Shown here one piece after another: positions 47,392-59,085 of a stretch of DNA of 64,000 nucleotides. The DNA lies in assembly GCA_027449125.1 (NCBI GenBank), contig DAIDME010000065.1, positions 1 to 64,000 of the forward strand. The letters are read 5' to 3'. Under the pieces are notes generated by a model. That model searched no databases and had not been told where the DNA came from. It saw only the letters and a list, made by a program, of their open reading frames with translations. Numbering within the stretch: position 1 is the stretch's first letter; each line of letters starts with the position of its first letter. Source of the stretch: Solirubrobacterales bacterium (GTDB taxonomy: Bacteria; Actinomycetota; Thermoleophilia; Solirubrobacterales; Solirubrobacteraceae). The position numbers were made by a program, and so were the translations under genes.

Positions 47392-47703
47392 GTGGCGTAC
47401 GTCATCTTCGCCGTACTTCTGGTCGGCGTCGTCTGGCTCGTGAGCGCGCCGCTTCGGCGCGGGGCCCCCAGGCAGGATCCGCTTGAAGGGGTCAGCCCTG
47501 AGTCGCTGCGGCGCAGCGACCTCGAAGCGGCCCGCGACGCCAAGTACCGTGAGATCCGCGACGCCGAATTGGATCACCAGACCGGCAAGCTGTCGGACGC
47601 CGACTATGCGGCGATCGACGCGACGCTTCGTGCCGAGGCCGTGGACCTGCTGCACGAACTCGACGCGCTGGGCGACCCGGAGCCTCCACCAGCCGGGCAT
47701 TAG
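47392..47703 (+). CDS. CcmI-like small membrane protein
   Basis: The 103-residue protein has one N-terminal helix (AYVIFAVLLVGVVWLVSAPL) and a helical charged domain (LEAARDAKYREIRDAELDHQTGKLSDADYAAIDATLRAEA) resembling the first part of CcmI/CycH. The TPR half of CcmI is absent. GTG 47392 follows ccmF by 18 bp, so it belongs to the ccmE-ccmF operon. Confidence 0.7.
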   Translation: MAYVIFAVLLVGVVWLVSAPLRRGAPRQDPLEGVSPESLRRSDLEAARDAKYREIRDAELDHQTGKLSDADYAAIDATLRAEAVDLLHELDALGDPEPPPAGH

Positions 47704-47735
47704 GTGCCGGTGGCTGCGCTACCATCCCGTCCGTC

Positions 47736-47972
47736 ATGACGTTCGTGCTCGACGTTGTCCAAGTCTTCATCAGCATCATGCTGGTGTTTCTGGTCCTGAT
47801 GCACTCTGGCCGCGACTCGGGCCTGTCTGGTTTCGGGATGGGCGGCGGCGGCGGCAGTGGCCCGTTCGGGGGTGGTGGGGGCTCTCTGGTAGAGCGCAAC
47901 CTGAACCGCTGGACGATCGTGTTCGCGCTGCTCTTTGTGATCAACACGATCGTGCTGATCAAGATCAGCTGA
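47736..47972 (+). CDS. secG: preprotein translocase subunit SecG
   Basis: The 78-residue protein has the SecG layout: helix 1 (FVLDVVQVFISIMLVFLVLMHSG), a glycine-rich loop (GMGGGGGSGPFGGGGGS), and helix 2 (WTIVFALLFVINTIVLIKI). SecG assists SecYE in protein export. In many actinobacteria secG follows tpiA; here it stands alone 32 bp after the ccmI-like gene and is followed by a terminator. Confidence 0.9.
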   Translation: MTFVLDVVQVFISIMLVFLVLMHSGRDSGLSGFGMGGGGGSGPFGGGGGSLVERNLNRWTIVFALLFVINTIVLIKIS

Positions 47973-47988
47973 TATCGCCGCGGCTGGA

Positions 47989-48008
47989 TAGCCCGCGCGC
48001 GCGGGCTA
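47989..48008. terminator. 20-bp palindrome between secG and aldehyde dehydrogenase
   Basis: tagcccgcgc is followed directly by its reverse complement. It lies between convergent genes and overlaps the last bases of the aldehyde dehydrogenase gene. A role as a shared terminator is likely though it lacks a T-run. Confidence 0.5.
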
Positions 48009-49478
48009 GTCCATGTTGACCGCGATGTACTTGGTCGCGAGGTATTCCGCGATTCCCTCGTGTCCGCCCTCGCGCCCGAAGCCGGACTGCTTGACGCCGC
48101 CGAACGGCGCGGCGGCGTTGGAGACGATCCCCTGGTTGAGCCCGATCATGCCGGTCTCGAGCGCCTCTGCGACGCGCAGGGCACGCTTGACGTCCGCGGT
48201 GAACAGGTACGCCACGAGCCCGTACTCGGTGCTGTTGGCGGCGGCGGTCGCCTGCTCCTCGGTGGAGAAGGAGATGACCGGTGCGACGGGGCCGAAGATC
48301 TCCTCGGTCAGCAGTCGGGTCTGGTCGCTCACGTCGCCGAGCACCGTGGGCTCGAAGAAGTAGCCTGGGCGGTCCAGGGGGGCGCCCCCGGTCAGCGGCC
48401 TGGCGCCGTGGTCGATCGCGTCGGCCACGAGCTCGGCTACCTTGTCCCGCTGCTTGGCGTCGATCATCGGCCCCAGCTCCACGCCGGCCTCGGTGCCGCG
48501 CCCGACGCGCATCGAGCCGAGCCGCTTGGCAAGCCGCGCGGCGAACTCCGCCGCTACGGTCTCGTGGACGTGGAAGCGATTGGCCGCCGTGCACGCCTCG
48601 CCGCCGTTGCGCATCTTCGCGAGCACTGCACCTTCGACGGCGGCGTCCAGGTCCGCGTCCTCGAAAACGATGAACGGCGCATTGCCGCCGAGCTCCATTG
48701 AGAGCCGCAAGAGGGTCTTGGACGACTGTGACATCAACAGACGTCCGACCTCGGTCGAACCCGTGAAAGAAAGCTTGCGCAGCCGCTGGTCTTCCAGCAG
48801 CGGCTCGGTCGTCGCGCCCGCCCGGCTGGCGGTGACGACGTTCACTACCCCGTTGGGCAGGCCGCACTCCTCGAGGATGGCGGCGAACGCCAGTGTCGAG
48901 AGCGGCGTCTGCTGGGCCGGCTTGATGACCACCGTGCAGCCGGCCGCGAGCGCCGGTCCAGCCTTGCGGGTGCCCATTGCGAGCGGGAAGTTCCACGGGG
49001 TGATCAGCAGGCAGGGGCCGACTGGCTGCTTGGTGGTGAGGATGCGCCCACTGCCCGTGGGCGATACGGCATAGCGACCCTCGATGCGGACCGCCTCTTC
49101 GGAGAACCAGCGCAGAAACTCGGCCGCGTAGAGCACCTCCGAGCGCGACTCCGCCAGCGGCTTGCCCATCTCGAGCGTCATCAGCAGGGCCAGATCATCG
49201 ACCCGGGCGACGATCGTCTCGTACGCGCGCCGCAGGATCTCGCCCCGTTCGCGCGGAGGGTGTGCCGCCCACGCCGGCGCGGCCGCCACGGCGGCGTCGA
49301 GCGCCGCGACCGCATCCGCGGGCGACGCGTCGGCCACCTCGGTGAGCGTCTCTCCGGTGGCCGGATCTTCGACCGCGAGCGTTCCGTGTTCACCATCACG
49401 CCATTCGCCGCCGATAAGGAGCTGGTGCGGAACAGATTCGAGAACGCGACCTTCGTCGCCGGCAAGGATTGTGCTCAT
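48006..49478 (-). CDS. NAD(P)-dependent aldehyde dehydrogenase (succinate-semialdehyde type)
   Basis: The 490-residue enzyme has the full ALDH set: TPWNFPLAMGTRKAGPALAAG, the cofactor loop FTGSTEVGRLLM, the general-base E in SMELGGNAPFIV and the nucleophile C in NGGEACTAANRF. It resembles succinate-semialdehyde dehydrogenases (GabD-like; FGGVKQSGFGREGG near the end), but substrate choice cannot be fixed. It is divergent from the lipoprotein gene with the two ATG codons overlapping by two bases, so the promoters must lie inside the coding regions of each other. Confidence 0.88.
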   Translation of the reverse strand: MSTILAGDEGRVLESVPHQLLIGGEWRDGEHGTLAVEDPATGETLTEVADASPADAVAALDAAVAAAPAWAAHPPRERGEILRRAYETIVARVDDLALLMTLEMGKPLAESRSEVLYAAEFLRWFSEEAVRIEGRYAVSPTGSGRILTTKQPVGPCLLITPWNFPLAMGTRKAGPALAAGCTVVIKPAQQTPLSTLAFAAILEECGLPNGVVNVVTASRAGATTEPLLEDQRLRKLSFTGSTEVGRLLMSQSSKTLLRLSMELGGNAPFIVFEDADLDAAVEGAVLAKMRNGGEACTAANRFHVHETVAAEFAARLAKRLGSMRVGRGTEAGVELGPMIDAKQRDKVAELVADAIDHGARPLTGGAPLDRPGYFFEPTVLGDVSDQTRLLTEEIFGPVAPVISFSTEEQATAAANSTEYGLVAYLFTADVKRALRVAEALETGMIGLNQGIVSNAAAPFGGVKQSGFGREGGHEGIAEYLATKYIAVNMD

Positions 49479-50430
49479 GACTAGACCCTACAGCTTTGCG
49501 CGTAGGGGCAGCGCGCGGCTGCTCGCCGGCGCGTCGTTGGCGGCCGCACTGGCGGGCTGTGGCGCGACCGCGGCCCGTAGTGGAGCCGGCTCCAGCCCTG
49601 CCACGCCGGGCCCCGCCGCCACCGGGTCCCAGAGTGCCGGCGTCCCAGCGACCGGGGCGCTACCCGCCGCCGGCGGTGGCTCGCTCGCCGCGGGCGCCCC
49701 GCCGCCGGCCCCCGTCAACAGCAGGCTGATCCACCAGAGCGCCGCGCCCAAGCTCTCGCAGGCGAACTCGACTCTGGGTCGTCAGCAGGCGCCCACAGTC
49801 AGCCAGGGGCAGCCCGTGGCGGTCGGCCGTACGCCGACCGCCACGCACAGGCACGAAAGCACTGACAACGAGACCAGCGAGGGTCCGGCTGCCACCGACG
49901 ATCCATCGGCCAAGCCACGGTCGGCGCCGGCCGCGCCCTCCACGCAGAACGCCGTGACGAGCACCACGCCGAGCGCGGCGGTGCGAACGGTGGTCTCCGT
50001 GCGGACGATCGTGCGTGACGTCGTGGTACGCGTTCCGATGCGCCCGCGCGGGCCGCTGACCGCGTTTCTGCCCTCCACGCATCCGGCGCTGGGCCAGACG
50101 CGCTTTGTCGTGGCCGGCGGCAACGTCGGCTGCTCGCTCTACGACGGCGGGCTGTTGTGCACCGTCAAGCGCCGTGTCTGGGCGGGACCGGTCCAGCCGC
50201 AGTCGTGCAGGAGCGGTTGGGGAGATTCGATCGTCCTGTCTCGCAAGGGCGCAGCGCGATTCCTCTGCGGGCGCGCGAGTGCGATCGCGACCGGAGCGAA
50301 GGTCATCCCCGATGGCTGGGACGACCGTCTGGGCGGGTTCACCTGTCAGGTGCGGAGCGTCGGCGTCGACTGCTTCTCAGCCTCGGACCACGGGCTGATG
50401 ATCAGCCGCACCGGCTACGCGACCTATTGA
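49477..50430 (+). CDS. putative lipoprotein with DUF6636-like C-terminal domain
   Basis: The 317-residue product starts with a lipoprotein signal (RLLAGASLAAALAGCGATAA) and has a long low-complexity Ala/Pro/Ser/Thr linker to about residue 180. Its C-terminal domain has regularly spaced cysteines (AGGNVGCSLYDGGLLCTV, QSCRSGWGDS, RFLCGRAS, FTCQVRSVGVDCFSASDHGLMISRTGY), a pattern like the DUF6636-type secreted domain. The function is unknown. ATG 49477 overlaps the divergent aldehyde dehydrogenase start. Confidence 0.72.
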   Translation: MTRPYSFARRGSARLLAGASLAAALAGCGATAARSGAGSSPATPGPAATGSQSAGVPATGALPAAGGGSLAAGAPPPAPVNSRLIHQSAAPKLSQANSTLGRQQAPTVSQGQPVAVGRTPTATHRHESTDNETSEGPAATDDPSAKPRSAPAAPSTQNAVTSTTPSAAVRTVVSVRTIVRDVVVRVPMRPRGPLTAFLPSTHPALGQTRFVVAGGNVGCSLYDGGLLCTVKRRVWAGPVQPQSCRSGWGDSIVLSRKGAARFLCGRASAIATGAKVIPDGWDDRLGGFTCQVRSVGVDCFSASDHGLMISRTGYATY

Positions 50431-50446
50431 GTTCGATCGCCGGCGC

Positions 50447-50478
50447 CGGGGCTGCCGGTCCGCTGACCGGCAGCCCCG
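50447..50478. terminator. convergent terminator hairpin, 14-bp stem, CGCT loop
   Basis: The perfect arms 50447-50460 / 50465-50478 flank CGCT. It lies between the lipoprotein gene (ends 50430) and lon (ends 50506), which converge, so it probably stops both. Confidence 0.85.
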
Positions 50479-50505
50479 CTATGCGTTCGCCGGTGGAAGG
50501 CTCGC

Positions 50506-52824
<2,319 letters not shown>

Positions 52825-52846
52825 CTCAGCTTCACTTTCAGAACGA

Positions 52847-52863
52847 GCTTACGAAGAGTAAGC
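52847..52863. promoter_or_regulatory. inverted repeat upstream of lon
   Basis: gcttac-gaaga-gtaagc is a perfect 6-bp inverted repeat with a 5-nt spacer, 23 bp before the lon start. Position and size fit a repressor or activator operator; it does not obviously match the HspR or ClgR sites I know. Confidence 0.4.
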
Positions 52864-52969
52864 AAAGGCTAGCAGGCGCGTTCGGTTCGCTACGACAATC
52901 TCAGTCGCTATCACTTAGATTATCGCACCGGGACGCCAGCCTCTTGATTTGGCCCTATCCTCTGGGACA

Positions 52970-53278
52970 ATGCTCGCGATGGTTCGAGCCAGCACCGAGC
53001 CCGTGCCCAGCGACGTGCTCGCCGCCGAGGAGTTCGTGGTTCCGGCCCCCGACCCGGCGCTCACGCCTGAGAGCCTCGACCTGCCCGCTGACCTCGTCGG
53101 GGCCGAGCCGCGCGACGTGCTGGTCGCCGAGGAGTTCGCTATGCCGGCCCCGGATGAGGCCCGCGTGCGGCGCCCTGCTACATCGTCTGGGCGCCAGCGG
53201 CTGCCCCTGGGTGCGGCGGCATCGGTGCTGGCGGCAGCCATCACCGTGTGGGCGTGGCGCCGGCGCCGCGCCGGTTGA
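52970..53278 (+). CDS. tail-anchored hypothetical protein with repeat
   Basis: The 102-residue product contains two acidic 16-residue repeats (DVLAAEEFVVPAPDPA and DVLVAEEFAMPAPDEA, 36 residues apart), then a basic stretch and a single C-terminal helix (LGAAASVLAAAITVWAW) ending RRRRAG. This suggests a tail-anchored protein with a cytoplasmic repeated binding motif. ATG 52970 is chosen; ATG 52979 and TTG 52949 are alternatives. No family is recognised. It is divergent from lon. Confidence 0.55.
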   Translation: MLAMVRASTEPVPSDVLAAEEFVVPAPDPALTPESLDLPADLVGAEPRDVLVAEEFAMPAPDEARVRRPATSSGRQRLPLGAAASVLAAAITVWAWRRRRAG

Positions 53279-53610
53279 GCGCGCCCGGACCGGCAGCCCC
53301 GCACGCTCGTGAGTTCCTGACCGGCAAGGGGCTGGCGCTCACCACCCAAAGCGGGACTCGCGTTGCCGAACTTGTGTTCGGGTGCCTTGTCCGCGTAGCC
53401 GCTGTGCCCGAATGACGCGACAGTCGCGGGCCGGTTGCGCCATCGGCCGCACGTGCGCTTCTGAGGATGGCGTGTTCAACCACCGATTCTGTTCTGGTTC
53501 TGGGGCATGTTCTTGACTGCCGGCGGACGGCGTTACGAAGCTCTTGGGCGTGACAGATCTGCTGTCTCGTCCGGGCCAGCTCAAGCCGGATCTTGTCAAC
53601 GAGGGGAAGC
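53279..53610. other. gene-free stretch
   Basis: No supported gene here. The right end holds a strong gaggggaag ribosome site directly before ATG 53611. Confidence 0.5.
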
Positions 53611-53931
53611 ATGATGTGGCGTCCAACGAAGCGTGTCATCGTGTCGACTGGCGCGCCCGCGCGGCGCGGCATATTCCGGCGGGCCTGGTCAGCGGGCATT
53701 CTGGCGACAGCCGGGACGGGGCTGTTCGAGATGGTTGGCGCCGGCGGGGCTCGGGCCGGAACCTCGCAATCGAACCAGCTGCCGGCGACCATGATCCTGA
53801 ATGCGCTGCCGGCGGACGCTCCGACTGGTCTGATCGAGGCGATCGAGGCGGGATGTTGCACCACGTACACGCGCGACGAGAACAATTGCGGGTCGGGTGG
53901 TTGCCGTTGTGCTGATCATCGCCGGGCTTGA
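53611..53931 (+). CDS. small secreted Cys-rich protein
   Basis: The 106-residue product has a basic N-terminus with arginine pairs and a hydrophobic stretch (RRGIFRRAWSAGILATAGTGLFEMVGAGGARA), which looks like a Tat or Sec signal. The mature part ends in a compact cysteine cluster, CCTTYTRDENNCGSGGCRC. A strong ribosome site precedes ATG 53611. The next gene is a broken mauE. MauE-type membrane proteins handle disulfides of the Cys-rich methylamine dehydrogenase small subunit, so this peptide could be the partner substrate. The end may be altered where it overlaps mauE. Confidence 0.6.
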   Translation: MMWRPTKRVIVSTGAPARRGIFRRAWSAGILATAGTGLFEMVGAGGARAGTSQSNQLPATMILNALPADAPTGLIEAIEAGCCTTYTRDENNCGSGGCRCADHRRA

Positions 53932-54140
53932 GAAAGTGCGCCGACCGGCAAGGCGCCGAGCCGCTCAGGCCATCCGCGACTATGGACTGATCCCGGGGCG
54001 GTGGGATCCCGGGGCGGTGGGCCGAGCCGACTGCGACCTTGCTGGCATGGGTAGAGATCAGCTGTGGCCTGCTGCTCTGCGCCGGAGCCGCATTGGTGAT
54101 CACCGCGAGCGTCGTCGACGGCCAAAGTCGAGCTGGGTGA
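53897..54140 (+). pseudogene. mauE-like redox membrane protein, frameshifted and truncated
   Basis: GTG 53897 opens VVAVVLIIAGLEKVRRPARRRAAQAIRDYGLIPGRW, the N-terminus of a MauE/DoxX-like membrane protein. A perfect 16-bp tandem duplication (53989-54004 and 54005-54020) then shifts the frame. Removing one copy restores GRWAEPTATLLAWVEISCGLLLCAGAALVI to a stop at 54138-54140. Even so, only about 75 of the usual 170 or so residues remain, the rest being lost at the junction with the SDR remnant. Confidence 0.7.
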
Positions 54141-54156
54141 CATGTGTGCACTATGG

Positions 54157-54620
54157 TCAGGCAACGGTGAATCCACCATCGACGGGCAGGATCGTGCCCG
54201 TGACCAGGCCGGCGTGGACGAGATAGCCGATCGCGTCGGCCACATCAGCAGGGGTGCCGATCCGGCCAGCGGGCACCCCGCTGGCGGCGGCGTCGAACTG
54301 CGCTTGACGCTGGTCTTCGGGCAGGAACGACCACCAGGGAGTGTCCACGACTCCCGGTGAGACGGCGTTGACGCGCACCGGTGCGAGCTCGGCGGCCAGC
54401 GGTGAGACGATCCGCTCGATCGCACCGTTGACCGCGGCCAAGGTGACGGTGCCGGGAAGCGCGGCGCGGGCGCTGGCCGCGGAGATCATCGTGATCGACC
54501 CGGTGACCTGCGCCTGGCGGATCGCGTGGATATACGCGAACAGCTTGGCCGTGAACGCGGTCGCGAAGTCATCGAGGCTGATGTCCCGTATCGGGCCGAG
54601 GCCGACCGCGCCCGCAGCCG
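54157..54620 (-). pseudogene. C-terminal part of an SDR-family oxidoreductase
   Basis: The frame ending at 54157 encodes the last ~150 residues of a short-chain dehydrogenase: GSITMISAASARAALPG, ELAPVRVNAVSPGVVDTPWW, and the usual end VTGTILPVDGGFTVA. The N-terminal cofactor-binding half (TGxxxGxG) is absent. Upstream of about 54620 the frame continues without SDR similarity because it runs antisense to a TetR remnant. I infer a deletion that removed the SDR 5' half. Confidence 0.68.
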
Positions 54621-54783
54621 CGGCGACCTGCCTGACCAGCCCGCTCCCGGCACCGTCGCCGACATCGTGTTCGGGACCATCTGGTACCGGATGCTCGCCA
54701 CCCACGGGCCCCTTGACACCAGCCTCGTCGACGACCTGCTCGCGATCCTGACCCGGAAGCCGCCCACGGCCGGCAAACCATAA
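54600..54783 (+). pseudogene. C-terminal part of a TetR-family regulator
   Basis: On the plus strand the frame reads RARSRGDLPDQPAPGTVADIVFGTIWYRMLATHGPLDTSLVDDLLAIL, a typical TetR ligand-domain C-terminus. No helix-turn-helix precedes it: the frame runs into sequence antisense to the SDR remnant. The two remnants face away from each other, as a divergent regulator-target pair would after losing its centre. Confidence 0.6.
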
Positions 54784-54987
54784 CAACACGCCAGACCCCG
54801 GCCCTGACCCCTCCTCCACGAGCGAGCGCCGTGGCTCACACCGAAAGAGCCGGTGCCGCGCCGGGCGGAGGTGGCACCCGGGAATACAATGCGCTCAACG
54901 AGCGGACCGACGCGGAGTTCCGTTTGCGTGCCTACGGGGAAGCCCGTTCGTCGCGCACCCGGATGCACGTATGGACGTGGGAGGCCA

Positions 54988-55620
54988 TCACTTGATCAGC
55001 GACCGCCCGAGTGGGTAGGCGGGACCGCCGAGTGCGGTCGAAGCGGTCCCGAGGAACAGGTAGAGGCCCATGGCCGCGAACACCAGAACAACCACGCCGG
55101 CGGCGTGGGTGAGCCCGGAGCTGACGTTGAGTGTGGCCGGCACCAGCAGTACCAGCGCAAGCACCACGAGTCCGAAGATGGCGGTGAACGCGAGCGGCAG
55201 GCGCAGGCTGGCGATCGTCAATGCAGCCATCACGATCGCCCATGTGATCAGGAACAGCGCCTCGGCGTGGGGGACGTCCTTGGCCGGCACCAGGAACCAG
55301 CTGTGCAGGACGCCAAGCAGGAGCATCGCGTAGCTGAGCCAGAAGCCCGCGAAGATTCCGTACACCCCCGCCACCATCGTCTGGCCGAGTGCCAGTGACC
55401 AGAGGGTGGCGATCATGAGCCCCACACCGGTCGCGGCGAGCACGATCGGCAGGACCGCGCCGACGGCGGCGGCCGGCACGTAGCCAACCAGTGCCATGCC
55501 GAGGCAGACGGAGCCCGCGGCGAAGATGGGCAGCCCGATGATGCCGGGGTCGCCCGCGGTGATCAGTGAAACCTGCACGGTTGCCTGACTGGGGTCAGGG
55601 TCTGCTGTGGCAGTCGACAT
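54988..55620 (-). CDS. GPR1/FUN34/YaaH-family (SatP-like) carrier
   Basis: The 210-residue protein has six membrane helices and the family signatures near the start (GDPGIIGLPIFAAGSVCLGMAL; family form NPAPLGL) and FLSYAMLLLG-like GFWLSYAMLLL. Members move acetate, succinate or ammonia-related substrates. An aggaggag ribosome site precedes ATG 55620. It follows groEL by 52 bp on the same strand and is probably the last gene of the monooxygenase operon, so uptake or release of acetate or a related acid is a reasonable guess. Confidence 0.82.
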   Translation of the reverse strand: MSTATADPDPSQATVQVSLITAGDPGIIGLPIFAAGSVCLGMALVGYVPAAAVGAVLPIVLAATGVGLMIATLWSLALGQTMVAGVYGIFAGFWLSYAMLLLGVLHSWFLVPAKDVPHAEALFLITWAIVMAALTIASLRLPLAFTAIFGLVVLALVLLVPATLNVSSGLTHAAGVVVLVFAAMGLYLFLGTASTALGGPAYPLGRSLIK

Positions 55621-55672
55621 GGTCCTTCTCCTCCTCAGACGGTTTGAACGTGACGTGCCTTGTGGCTCGCAA

Positions 55673-57346
<1,674 letters not shown>

Positions 57347-58381
57347 TCAGGCCGCGGCCGGGATCAGGATCCCGCGCCCCTGAAGCCGTCCGCCGTCGAG
57401 GTCGGCCATCGCGTCGTTGATCGCCTCGAGCGGATAGGTGGTCGTGTGCAGGCTGACCTGCCCTTGGGCGGTCAGGGTCATCAGCTCGTGCAGGTCGTTG
57501 TAGGTTCCGACCAGGTTGCCGATGAAGGAGATCTCCCTGGAGATCACGTCGATCGTCGGGATGTCGATGTTTTCGCCATAGCCGACGACGTAGTAGAAGC
57601 CGCCGTCGCGGACCATCGCGATGCCATCTTCGATCGCGCCCCGCTCGCCGACAAAGTCGATGATCGCCTCGGCGCCGTGGCCGTCGGTGAGCTCGGCGAC
57701 GGTGTTGCGCTGGACGCCGTCGGCCCTGACGGTGTGGTCGGCGCCAAGTTCGCCTGCGAGCGTCAGCGCTCGCTCGGATGGGTCCACCACAATGATCTCA
57801 GCGGGTGTCAGCGCCTTGAGGCATTGGATCCCGATGTGGCCGAGACCGCCGGCGCCGATCACGACGACGCGCGTGCCCGGCCCGAGCACGGGGATTGCCT
57901 TCTTCACAGCGTGGATCGCCGTCAGCCCGGCGTCGGCGAGCGCTGCGATGTCCCTCGGCTGCAGGCTGGTGTCGAGCTTGACGAGCGAGCGTGCGGAGGT
58001 CTTCAGGAGATCGGCAAAGCCGCCGTCGCGGTTGATCCCCGGGAAGGACCCGTTGAGGCAGTGCATGTCGTTGCCCTGGCGGCAGGGACCGCACAGCCCG
58101 CAGGAGATGAAGGGGTGGACGATCACCGTGTCGCCGACCTGCACATTCGTGACCGCGGGCCCGACTTCCTGGACCCAGCCCGCGTTCTCGTGCCCCGGCG
58201 TGTAGGGCAGCACCACGCCGGACTTCTGCGCCCATTGGCCCTCCTGGATGTGAAGGTCGGTGCGGCACAGCCCAGCTGCACCGATGCGGACGATCACATC
58301 GAGCGGCGCGTCGATCTTCGGCTCGCTGACATCGTCGAGCTCGAGCCTGTCGTGGTATTGGTGGAGCCTCGCGGCCTTCAT
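57347..58381 (-). CDS. zinc-dependent alcohol dehydrogenase
   Basis: The 344-residue MDR enzyme has the catalytic zinc ligands (C in AAGLCRTDLH, H-E in PGHENAGWV), the structural zinc cysteines (CGLCGPCRQGNDMHC), and the NAD loop VIGAGGLGHIGIQ. ATG 58381 overlaps the DUF59 stop (ATGA); a longer open frame lacks similarity. In prm operons this enzyme oxidises 2-propanol or a related alcohol to the ketone. It is followed by groEL, 24 bp away. Confidence 0.92.
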   Translation of the reverse strand: MKAARLHQYHDRLELDDVSEPKIDAPLDVIVRIGAAGLCRTDLHIQEGQWAQKSGVVLPYTPGHENAGWVQEVGPAVTNVQVGDTVIVHPFISCGLCGPCRQGNDMHCLNGSFPGINRDGGFADLLKTSARSLVKLDTSLQPRDIAALADAGLTAIHAVKKAIPVLGPGTRVVVIGAGGLGHIGIQCLKALTPAEIIVVDPSERALTLAGELGADHTVRADGVQRNTVAELTDGHGAEAIIDFVGERGAIEDGIAMVRDGGFYYVVGYGENIDIPTIDVISREISFIGNLVGTYNDLHELMTLTAQGQVSLHTTTYPLEAINDAMADLDGGRLQGRGILIPAAA

Positions 58382-59085
58382 TTCGCAGACACCTCCTGGC
58401 TGGTCACATGGTCGTAACGGTGCTGTAGGAGAGAGCGGCAGATGCCGCCGTTCGCCTCGAGGCTCATCCGCACCAGGCGTGCGGTGCGCAGCCATCTGCG
58501 CAGGTCGCCCGCGGCGATCGGCTCGCCTGCGGGCGTGACGAACGCGCGCGCATCATCGGCGGAGCCGATGCCGAGCTGGTCGCGCAGCTCCCGGCAGCGG
58601 CGGGCGTCGGGGCCGTCGGGAAGCTGGCCGAGTGTCAGTGAGGCGAGTGCATCCTCGCAGGCGCCGGCGGCGAGCAGCGACGCGCAGACCCGGGCCTGCC
58701 GGGCGACCAGCGCCTTGCGCAGGAACAGGGTGCGCAGATCGTCAAGCTCCGTCTCGGCGCTCTCGCCGGGGAAGGCTCCGGCGAAGCCGGAGTCGCGCTG
58801 CAGTGAGGTGCTGATCTCTTCGCCGGTGTAGTGGTCCTCGAGCACGACGTTGACGTGGCGCAGCCCGGGCAGCCGGCGCACGGCGTCGCGTGCGTCGGCT
58901 GCCATCAGGTATGAGAAGTTGGGCGCGCACAGGGGCGTCGGCAACCGCAGGCGGATGTCGACATCCCCGTCCGGCGACACCTCGCATGAGGACACGAACC
59001 GGAGCGTGGTGATGGGCTCGTCCAGCTCCGGGTCGTAGACATCGTCGAGCGCTGCCAGTACCTGTGTGCGCACTCCCGGTATCAC
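58378..59085 (-). CDS. DUF59 (MIP18-type) protein of prm operons
   Basis: The 235-residue protein has an N-terminal DUF59 domain (VLAALDDVYDPELDEPITTLRFV; the conserved Cys in PTPLCAPNFSYLM) found in iron-sulfur or metal-cluster assembly proteins, followed by a helical C-terminal half of unknown role. GTG 59085 overlaps the amidohydrolase stop and the stop overlaps the start of the alcohol dehydrogenase gene. Homologues are conserved in propane monooxygenase operons and are suspected to help build the di-iron centre. Confidence 0.85.
   Translation of the reverse strand: MIPGVRTQVLAALDDVYDPELDEPITTLRFVSSCEVSPDGDVDIRLRLPTPLCAPNFSYLMAADARDAVRRLPGLRHVNVVLEDHYTGEEISTSLQRDSGFAGAFPGESAETELDDLRTLFLRKALVARQARVCASLLAAGACEDALASLTLGQLPDGPDARRCRELRDQLGIGSADDARAFVTPAGEPIAAGDLRRWLRTARLVRMSLEANGGICRSLLQHRYDHVTSQEVSAK

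Noticed and set aside
53339-53626. Minus-strand 95-codon frame
   Set aside because: No similarity or plausible composition, and it is antisense to the leader and start of the Cys-rich peptide gene.
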